DNA of 5,871 nucleotides from Labilithrix luteola (GTDB taxonomy: Bacteria > Myxococcota_A > Polyangia > Polyangiales > Polyangiaceae), in assembly GCA_026225435.1 (NCBI GenBank), contig JAMFST010000482.1, positions 1 to 5,871 on the forward strand, written 5' to 3'. Within the stretch, counting starts at the first letter, position 1. Every line of letters starts with the position of its first letter. Positions 1-4,808 of this stretch are shown here, in pieces. The translations under genes were made by a program, and so were the position numbers. The notes under the pieces were generated by a model that was given only the letters and a program-made list of their open reading frames with translations, was not told where the DNA came from and ran no database searches.

Positions 1-449
1 ACCTTCGTCTCGTTGGCGGCGGCGTTGGCCCTTCCCATGGCCACGGCGCGTCGCGCGGTCTCCTCCGCCGCGCTGGCCTCGACGTGAGAGGTGGCGGCGA
101 AGCCCCAGGCGCCGCCGACGACCACGCGGATCCCGATCCCGTAGCTCTCGTCGTAGCTCACGCCGACCACGTGATCCTCGCGGGTCGAGAGCTGCTCGCT
201 GCGCTTGCGGACGATGCGCGCGTCCGCGTAGGAGGCGCCGGCGCGGGTGGCGGCGGTGATGGCTCGCTGGAGGATCTCGCCGAGGGGCGTCGTCTCGGGG
301 ACGAGCGGGCTCGGACCGGTGGCGACCGCGCCGCTGCCGGACGCAGGAGCGATCGGCCCACCGGCGCCGGGTGATCGCGCGCAGGCGCTCGAGAGCGCGG
401 CCAGCCCGCCGCCGATGAGGAGATCGCGTCGCCGCAGGATGGTGACCAT
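1..449 (-). CDS. TldD/PmbA-family metalloprotease-like protein, N-terminal part (gene runs off the left edge)
   Basis: The first 149 codons are visible, from ATG at 449-447 down to base 1. The protein opens with a twin-arginine-like leader (RRRDLLIGGG, residues 6-15), a short hydrophobic stretch and Cys23 in LSSAC, a weak lipobox. A Pro/Gly/Ala/Ser-rich linker reaches about residue 52. From about residue 56 the N-terminal TldD domain starts: AGASYADARIV (70-80), SEQLSTRED, a GIGIRVVVGGAWGFAATS stretch (104-121), then a helix with repeated Ala. These are hallmark positions of TldD/PmbA proteins. Family knowledge: TldD and TldE form a zinc metalloprotease that processes modified peptides; the zinc-binding HExxxH motif would lie beyond the window edge, so activity cannot be judged. 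Escherichia coli TldD is cytoplasmic, so an export leader is unusual. The start sits 21 nt after the stop of the SDR gene, with a GAGGGGAG stretch about 15 nt upstream, so co-transcription is likely. Confidence 0.85.
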   Translation of the reverse strand, partial: MVTILRRRDLLIGGGLAALSSACARSPGAGGPIAPASGSGAVATGPSPLVPETTPLGEILQRAITAATRAGASYADARIVRKRSEQLSTREDHVVGVSYDESYGIGIRVVVGGAWGFAATSHVEASAAEETARRAVAMGRANAAANETK

Positions 450-470
450 GCGGCGAAGGGTACGCTCCCC

Positions 471-1259
471 TCAGGGCAGCTGCGCGGGCTTCGCCTGCTT
501 CACCTTGGCCAGCTGCTTGAACACCAGCGACGGCGCGAGGCGGCTCATCACCTTGAGCACGTTGGCCAGACCGGGACGGATCTCGAGCTTGCCCGACGCG
601 ATCCCCGCAAGAGCGTGGCGCCCGAGGACGGCGACATCCATCCCCTTCTGCGAGCCCATCTCCTCCGCGAACTCGCCGCGAAAGAGCGGCGTCTCCACCC
701 CCGGCGGCGCCAGCTCGATCACCCGCACGCTCGTCCCTTCGAGCTGCACCCTCAGCGACTGGGTGAACGAGTGCATCGCCGCCTTGGTGGCGCAGTACAC
801 CGGCGAGATGGGCATGGGGATGAAGGCCAGCCCCGACGACACGTTGACCAGGAGCGACTCCTTCTGCGCCTTCAGGTGCGGCAGGAACTTCTGCACCATG
901 CGCACCGGCCCGGTGAGGTTGGTGTCGATCTCGCGGCTCACGTCCTCGAGCGAGCGCTCCTGGTTGAGGTTCAGGTTGCGCATGATCCCGGCGTTGTTGA
1001 TCAGCACGTCGAGCGCGGGGAACCTCGCCACCACCTCGTCGTGGAGCGCGGAGATGGCCGCGGCGTCGGCCACGTCGCTGACGATGGTGTGCACGCCCGG
1101 CAGCGCCGCCTTCGTCTCCGCCAGGCGCGCCGCGTCACGTCCGGTGACGATGACCGTGTTGCCGCGCTCGAGCAGCTGGCGCGCGAGCTCGCGCCCGATT
1201 CCGCTCGTCCCACCGGTGATGAGGACGGTCCTGCTCCGGAGCTGCACACGATCGGTCAT
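471..1259 (-). CDS. Short-chain dehydrogenase/reductase, classical SDR, DltE-like
   Basis: This is a 262-residue NAD(P)(H)-dependent oxidoreductase, the usual length for a classical SDR. Visible motifs are the glycine-rich cofactor loop TGGTSGIG (15-22), TGR at the end of the second strand (39-41, which may favour NADP), DV (62-63), NNAG (88-91), catalytic Asn114, Ser142 and YCATK with Tyr155 and Lys159. All four members of the Asn-Ser-Tyr-Lys set are present. The stretch VSSGLAFIPMPISPVYCATK and the following HSFTQSLRVQLEGTSVRVIE closely resemble DltE of Gram-positive bacteria. DltE is named from the D-alanylation operon, but its true substrate is not well established and a teichoic acid role is implausible here. 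The C-terminal tail (about 235-262) is basic and hydrophobic. The gene starts 47 nt from a divergent LysR regulator and is followed by the TldD-like gene. The substrate is unknown. Confidence 0.93.
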   Translation of the reverse strand: MTDRVQLRSRTVLITGGTSGIGRELARQLLERGNTVIVTGRDAARLAETKAALPGVHTIVSDVADAAAISALHDEVVARFPALDVLINNAGIMRNLNLNQERSLEDVSREIDTNLTGPVRMVQKFLPHLKAQKESLLVNVSSGLAFIPMPISPVYCATKAAMHSFTQSLRVQLEGTSVRVIELAPPGVETPLFRGEFAEEMGSQKGMDVAVLGRHALAGIASGKLEIRPGLANVLKVMSRLAPSLVFKQLAKVKQAKPAQLP

Positions 1260-1306
1260 GCCCTCACCGTACGGCGTCGCGCCCGCGATGGTAGTGAAGA
1301 GGCTGT
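1260..1306. promoter_or_regulatory. Divergent promoter region between SDR and LysR genes
   Basis: These 47 bp separate the two divergent start codons and must hold the translation signals of both genes, and probably overlapping promoters and a LysR operator. A perfect 8-bp palindrome CCGTACGG lies at 1267-1274, close to the SDR start. I could not fix a convincing -35/-10 pair or a clear T-N11-A LysR box, so the operator is inferred from layout alone. The space is so short that part of the promoters may lie inside the coding sequences. Confidence 0.5.
1296..1302 (+). promoter_or_regulatory. Ribosome binding site of the LysR gene
   Basis: GAAGAGG lies 4 nt before ATG 1307 and 13 nt before the second in-frame ATG at 1316. 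Neither spacing is ideal. The nearer ATG is chosen, but the start at residue 4 is nearly as plausible. Confidence 0.45.
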
Positions 1307-2272
1307 ATGCCCACCATGCCGGACGCTTATGGACGGGATCTCGATCTCAACCTGCTGCGCGTGTTCGTGGTGGTGGCGGAGGAGGGGAGCATCACCCGCG
1401 GGGCGGCGCGCCTGTACGTCACCCAGCCGGCGATCAGCGCGGCGATGCGCCGGCTCACCAGCTACGTCGGCAGTCCGCTCTTCGCCCGGCAAGGGCACGG
1501 CGTGGTGCTCACGTCGCGCGGGGCCGACCTGCTCCTGGCGGCGAAGGTGCACCTTGAGCCGCTGGTCGCGGCGGCCATGTCGGCGACCCCCTTCGACCCG
1601 CTCGCCTCGACGGCGACCGTCCGGGTAGGGCTGGGCGAGGAGCTCGGGCCGCTCCTCCTCTCGCCGCTGCTCGCGGTCCTGCGTGACGAGGCGCCGCTCC
1701 TGCAAGTGGTGGTCGTCCCGGTGCAGTTCCGCACCGTGGAGGAGGCGCTCATCAGCGGGAAGGTCGACCTGGCGGTCAGCGTGGCGGACGAGCTGCCGCG
1801 CTCGATCCTCCGCCAGCAGCTGCCGCTGGGCGAGGCCGAGGGGAGCTTCGTCTGCTTGCATGATCCCCGCTTCTCCCGTCTGCCCTCCCGGCTGACGGAG
1901 AAGGCGTACTTCGCCGCCGAGCACGTGATCGTCTCCTACGCCGGCGACGTGCGCGGGATCGTCGAGGACGCGCTGGGGAAGAGCCGGCGGGTGCGCGTCT
2001 CGGTCCCCGCCTTCGCGTACGTGGCCGACCTGGTCGACGGCTCGGCGCTCCTGGCGACGGTCCCGTCGTTCGTCGCGGTGCACATCCGCAAGACCCGCCC
2101 CCACCTGCGCGCGCTGCCGCTCCCGTTCACCTTCGGAAGCTCGACGCGCCTCGACATCCTCTGGTCGCGCGTGAAGGGGGAGGACGCGGTGACCGGCTAC
2201 GTTCGTGACGCGCTGCTTCGTGCGGGGGCGAGCCTGCGACGGGCGATTCCACGGCGGACCGCCTCACTGTAA
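1307..2272 (+). CDS. LysR-family transcriptional regulator (NodD/NahR-like type)
   Basis: This 321-residue protein has the usual length and layout of a LysR-type regulator. An N-terminal winged helix-turn-helix opens with DLDLNLLRVFVVVAEEGSIT (11-30) and continues with AARLYVTQPAISAAMRRL (33-50), SPLFAR (56-61) and LTSRG (68-72). A linker helix follows, then a periplasmic-binding-protein-like effector domain from about residue 104 to 305. The effector domain has a VDLAVS element (153-158), FAYVADLVDGSALLATVP (236-252) and a late LDILWSR (282-288), as in NodD/NahR-type members. Such proteins bind DNA as tetramers and respond to small ligands. It is transcribed divergently from the SDR gene, so the SDR and the TldD-like gene behind it are the likely targets, with probable autoregulation. 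The ligand is unknown. The alternative start at residue 4 changes nothing in the domain. Confidence 0.95.
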   Translation: MPTMPDAYGRDLDLNLLRVFVVVAEEGSITRGAARLYVTQPAISAAMRRLTSYVGSPLFARQGHGVVLTSRGADLLLAAKVHLEPLVAAAMSATPFDPLASTATVRVGLGEELGPLLLSPLLAVLRDEAPLLQVVVVPVQFRTVEEALISGKVDLAVSVADELPRSILRQQLPLGEAEGSFVCLHDPRFSRLPSRLTEKAYFAAEHVIVSYAGDVRGIVEDALGKSRRVRVSVPAFAYVADLVDGSALLATVPSFVAVHIRKTRPHLRALPLPFTFGSSTRLDILWSRVKGEDAVTGYVRDALLRAGASLRRAIPRRTASL

Positions 2273-2337
2273 AATTCCAAAAAAAACCAACGATGATGAA
2301 GACGTGCACCAGGGTGTGAGAAGGTCCACTTCCGGAT

Positions 2338-2353
2338 CTCCGATGCACCGGAG
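2338..2353. repeat. Small inverted repeat (hairpin) in the gap
   Basis: CTCCG and CGGAG form a perfect 5-bp stem around a 6-nt loop ATGCAC. No T-run follows on either strand. It could be part of a terminator region or an operator half-site pair, or a chance event in GC-rich DNA. Confidence 0.3.
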
Positions 2354-2363
2354 GATGCGCCCC

Positions 2364-2389
2364 CGGCGCCCCTTCGCGGAGGAGCGCCG
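2364..2389. terminator. Possible GC-rich hairpin, terminator-like without U tract
   Basis: The arms at 2364-2374 and 2379-2389 pair over 11 positions with one C/A mismatch and one G-T wobble, around a CGCG loop. The hairpin lies about 90 nt after the LysR stop. It is followed by GAGAAAATC rather than a T-run, so it is not a standard intrinsic terminator. It may instead be a fold in the leader of the downstream operon. Folding energy was not computed. Confidence 0.3.
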
Positions 2390-2395
2390 CGAGAA

Positions 2396-2412
2396 AATCG
2401 GCACCGAATCGG
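2396..2412. repeat. AATCGG direct repeat with 11-bp period
   Basis: AATCGG occurs at 2396-2401 and again at 2407-2412, with starts 11 bp apart, one helical turn. It lies about 50-70 nt before the start of the NlpC/P60 lipoprotein gene. Tandem half-sites with this period are typical of OmpR/PhoB-type response regulators, but a six-base repeat can arise by chance. Confidence 0.25.
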
Positions 2413-2451
2413 GGTAACCACTCGCCGACCCACGACGGCACGGCGCTCGCT

Positions 2452-2457
2452 AGGTGG
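2452..2457 (+). promoter_or_regulatory. Ribosome binding site that favours GTG 2464
   Basis: AGGTGG lies 6 nt before GTG 2464 but directly against the other in-frame GTG at 2458. The spacing makes 2464 the better start. Confidence 0.55.
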
Positions 2458-2463
2458 GTGGTC

Positions 2464-3816
2464 GTGCGCCCGCTCGTTACCTCCCTCTCCTTCGCCGGTC
2501 TCGCTCTCGCTGCCACCTTCGCTGCCGCGTGCAGCTCGACTTCCGAGTCGAGCTCCTCGCCGACGGAGACCGCCGCTGACGCGCCGCAAGGACCGCTCAG
2601 CGGCACCTACTCGGCGGACTCGCTGGAAGGGACCTCGCCCTTCGTCAGCATCACCTTCCTCGACACGACGCACTACGAGTACGTCGCCACCTCCTGCATC
2701 CAGCAGGACGCGAGCGAGCCGGGGGACGACGACGAGACCGGCCCCATCGCCGACCTCGGCGACGACCCGGGCGACCAGGTGGCGGACAACGGCGCGACCC
2801 CCGACTACGACGCCGACCCGACCGACAACGGCTGCATCCACACCGGCACGTACTCCCTCTCGGGGACCGCGCTGACCCTGACCGACGACGGCTCCACCAC
2901 CAGCACCACGGTGGCCCTCGGGCAGGTCGACGCGGACGGCACCGAGGTCAGCGAGCCGACCGGGCTCACCTCGACCGACGAAGGGCTCACCAAGACCGAC
3001 TCGCTCGTCACCGGCGCCGGCAGCTCGCTCTTCGGCTCGTCCTCGGTCAGCCAGTTCAGCGCCGGCGGCATGGCCCTGCGCCGCACCGGCCTCACCAGCG
3101 GCTCCGGCGTCGGCAGCGCCTGCACCGTCAGCACCACCGGCACCTCCGGCACCTGCATGACGACCACCTCCTGCGCCGCCGCCGGCATGACCTCCACGCC
3201 CGACTACTGCCCGGGCGCGACCAACATCCAGTGCTGCACCACCGGCTCGGGTGGCACCAGCGGCACGGCCTCGGCGGGCTCGAACAACGGCGCCGCCCTG
3301 ATCACCAACAACGCGGTCGCCACGGCCGAGCAGTGGGTCAACGTGAAGATGCCGTACTGCCAGGCGGTCAACGGCGGTCACGAGCTCGACGCCACCTGCG
3401 ACCGCGTCACCGGCACCACCTGCAGCCGCACCGGCGCCGCCAACAACACCGCCTGGAACAAGTACCGCAGCGACTGCTCCGGCCTCGTCAGCTACTCCTG
3501 GTCGCTCAAGGCGCCGGGCCTCACCACCAGCGGCTTCCTCCCCGGCACGGCGAGCTACATCCCGATGCAGGACCTGCAGCCGGGCGACGCGCTCATCCGC
3601 CCCGGCCACCACATGGTCCTCTTCAAGGCCTGGAAGAACCAGTCGGCCGGCACCGCGACGGTCATCTCCGAGCCGGGCTGCGCCTCCAAGGGCGGCGCGT
3701 ACGCCCAGGAGCAGAGCTGGTCGATGGGCAAGGCGCCGGGCGCGGCGACGAGCGCTCACTGGGCGGGCGCGACGTACTACTCGATCCGCAAGAAGACCAG
3801 CACCCTGTCGCAGTGA
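2464..3816 (+). CDS. Secreted lipoprotein with six-cysteine clip-like module and NlpC/P60-type peptidase domain
   Basis: A predicted envelope or surface peptidoglycan hydrolase of 450 residues (numbered from GTG 2464; GTG 2458 would add two). The leader RPLVTSLSFAGLALAATF is followed by Cys23 in FAAACSS, a lipobox-like site with Ser at +2, compatible with outer-membrane sorting. Residues about 42-160 look like a small beta-rich lipocalin-like domain (SGTYSADS; GTYSLSGTALTLTDDGS), interrupted by an acidic stretch (82-121: 15 Asp/Glu, no Lys/Arg). A Ser/Thr/Gly-rich linker leads to a six-cysteine module at 220-258, spaced C-x10-C-x5-C-x11-C-x7-CC and ending CPGATNIQCC. From about 285 to 440 comes an NlpC/P60-like domain: helix AVATAEQWVNVKMPYCQ, nucleophile Cys338 in SDCSGLVSYSW, LQPGDAL (371-377), and His382/His383 in GHHMVLF. 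Glu403 in ISEPG is a possible third residue. NlpC/P60 enzymes usually cleave peptide bonds in cell-wall stem peptides. Its TGA overlaps GTG 3813, just before the kinase gene, so it probably heads an operon. Confidence 0.85.
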   Translation: MRPLVTSLSFAGLALAATFAAACSSTSESSSSPTETAADAPQGPLSGTYSADSLEGTSPFVSITFLDTTHYEYVATSCIQQDASEPGDDDETGPIADLGDDPGDQVADNGATPDYDADPTDNGCIHTGTYSLSGTALTLTDDGSTTSTTVALGQVDADGTEVSEPTGLTSTDEGLTKTDSLVTGAGSSLFGSSSVSQFSAGGMALRRTGLTSGSGVGSACTVSTTGTSGTCMTTTSCAAAGMTSTPDYCPGATNIQCCTTGSGGTSGTASAGSNNGAALITNNAVATAEQWVNVKMPYCQAVNGGHELDATCDRVTGTTCSRTGAANNTAWNKYRSDCSGLVSYSWSLKAPGLTTSGFLPGTASYIPMQDLQPGDALIRPGHHMVLFKAWKNQSAGTATVISEPGCASKGGAYAQEQSWSMGKAPGAATSAHWAGATYYSIRKKTSTLSQ

Positions 3817-3827
3817 GCACGTCGAGC

Positions 3828-4760
3828 ATGTACGGAGCGGCAACCGAAGCCAGGTCCGACCAGCTCCTCGCCTTCGCGGCCTTCGTGCAGAGCGCCAGCG
3901 GCGCCACCGAGGTCGCGACGGGGGGCGAGAGGATCCAGTCGCTCTGGGGCGGCTACGGCGAGCTGGTCCGGGTGCGACTGGTCGGGGCGAGCCGAGCGAC
4001 GGTGGTGGTGAAGTGGGCGCGGCTCCCGGCGCACCGGTTCGGAGAGAGCGGCGCCTCGCACGAACGGAAGTGCCGCTCCTACGACGTCGAGACCGCGTTC
4101 TACGAGCGGCTCTCGGCGCGCTGCGACGACAGCTGCCGGGTGGCTCGATCCCTGGGGACGCGCGTGCGCAGCGGCGAGTGGCTCCTGGTGCTCGAGGACC
4201 TCGACGAGGCCGGCTTCGCCCGGCGCACCCGGGAGCCACGCGGTCCGGACCTCGCCGCCTGCCTCGGCTGGCTCGCCAGCTTCCACGCGCGCTTCCTCGG
4301 GCAGAGCGCGGAGGCGAACGGCCTGTGGACCGTCGGCACCTACTGGCACCTCGCGACCCGCCAGGACGAGCTCCAGAGCGCCGCGCGACGAGACCCGACC
4401 TGGCCTGCGCGCGCGGCGGCTCTCGACGAGAAGCTGCGCGCCGCGCGCTTCACCACCATCGTCCACGGCGACGCCAAGCCGGCGAACTTCTGCTTCGCGG
4501 CCAACGCGACCAGCGGGGCTGCCGTCGCCGCGGTCGACTTCCAGTACACCGGCGGCGGCCCAGGGATCGTCGACGTCGCGTACCTGCTGCACGGCGCTTC
4601 GCCGGAAGCGACGGCCGCGAGCCTCGACGTCTACTTCACGCAGCTGCGCGCCGTCCTTCCCGGCGCCGTCGACGCGGCGGCGCTGGAGGCCGAGTGGCGC
4701 GCGCTCTTCCCTGTCGCGCTCGCCGACTTCGACCGCTTCCTCGCCGGCTGGCATCGCTGA
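3828..4760 (+). CDS. Small-molecule kinase of the ecdysteroid-kinase/choline-kinase-like (APH superfamily) type
   Basis: A predicted cytoplasmic ATP-dependent phosphotransferase of 310 residues. In order there are: a glycine-containing stretch LWGGYGELVRVRL (39-51); VVVKWA with Lys62 as the likely ATP-binding lysine; YDVETAFY with Glu88 as its salt-bridge partner; the hinge LLVLEDLDEAGF (119-130); Brenner's motif HGDAKPAN with catalytic Asp215 and Asn220; and the metal-binding DFQ at 237-239. LEDLDEAGF plus DFQ instead of DFG points to the EcKinase/CHK-like branch (Pfam EcKinase type) rather than to aminoglycoside resistance enzymes. The active-site set is complete. The substrate is unknown; relatives phosphorylate hydroxyl groups of sterols, choline or sugars. 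ATG 3828 is 12 nt after the upstream stop. An alternative GTG at 3813 overlaps that stop as GTGA and would add five residues. Neither has a good Shine-Dalgarno sequence, so translation is probably coupled to the lipoprotein gene. Confidence 0.88.
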   Translation: MYGAATEARSDQLLAFAAFVQSASGATEVATGGERIQSLWGGYGELVRVRLVGASRATVVVKWARLPAHRFGESGASHERKCRSYDVETAFYERLSARCDDSCRVARSLGTRVRSGEWLLVLEDLDEAGFARRTREPRGPDLAACLGWLASFHARFLGQSAEANGLWTVGTYWHLATRQDELQSAARRDPTWPARAAALDEKLRAARFTTIVHGDAKPANFCFAANATSGAAVAAVDFQYTGGGPGIVDVAYLLHGASPEATAASLDVYFTQLRAVLPGAVDAAALEAEWRALFPVALADFDRFLAGWHR

Positions 4761-4784
4761 GGACGTGCTAGCAAGGCGGCTCAA

Positions 4785-4808
4785 ATGAGCGCGTCATGGC
4801 GACCGTGA
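4785..4808 (+). CDS. Possible 7-codon leader peptide overlapping the oxidase start
   Basis: ATG 4785 has the best Shine-Dalgarno sequence of this junction, AAGGCGG at 4773-4779, spaced 5 nt. It opens a frame of seven codons (MSASWRP) ending in TGA at 4806-4808, 13 bases into the oxidase gene in another frame. It could couple or tune translation of the oxidase by termination and reinitiation. It could equally be coincidence, with AAGGCGG serving the oxidase start at an overlong 16-nt spacing. Confidence 0.2.
   Translation: MSASWRP

Larger units (their letters stand above)
2273..2457. other. Non-coding gap between the LysR gene and the NlpC/P60 operon
   Basis: This 185-nt gap is expected to hold the LysR terminator and the promoter of the plus-strand operon. 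It begins with an A-rich patch (2271-2288, including eight A in a row at 2279-2286), the most AT-rich place in the window and a candidate UP-like or bendable element. Two hairpins, a spaced direct repeat and a Shine-Dalgarno sequence follow and are listed separately. I found no credible small protein gene and no clear sigma-70 promoter in it. Confidence 0.6.

Noticed and set aside
247..1628. Plus-strand open frames (436 and 337 codons) opposite the SDR gene and overlapping the LysR gene
   Set aside because: They are antisense or out of frame to proteins with full SDR and LysR motifs and show no recognisable domain.
2436..2451. Sigma-54-like promoter (GGCACG-N4-TCGCT, GG-N10-GC spacing)
   Set aside because: The match is good at about 10 of 12 positions, but transcription would start near 2462. 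That excludes the AGGTGG ribosome site and leaves an almost leaderless GTG start. Chance is likely in GC-rich DNA.
3231..3827. Extending the kinase upstream in its own open frame to 3231
   Set aside because: That part overlaps the NlpC/P60 catalytic domain in another frame and reads as Arg/His/Gln-rich shadow. The kinase domain starts only after 3828.
2197..4239. Very long open frame on the minus strand (680 codons) antisense to the lipoprotein and kinase genes
   Set aside because: Its translation is Arg/Gly/Ala low-complexity without any domain. Such frames arise opposite real genes in GC-rich DNA, and the plus-strand genes have clear motifs.
3828..4760. Aminoglycoside resistance gene
   Set aside because: The HGD...N and DF motifs are shared across the superfamily. 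The LEDLDEAGF and DFQ signatures and the operon context fit EcKinase/CHK-like enzymes better.
4766..4773. Palindrome TGCTAGCA between the kinase and oxidase genes as an operator or promoter
   Set aside because: It is eight bases only, inside a 35-nt operon gap, with no partner site. CTAG is rare, but two occurrences near gene starts do not make a motif.
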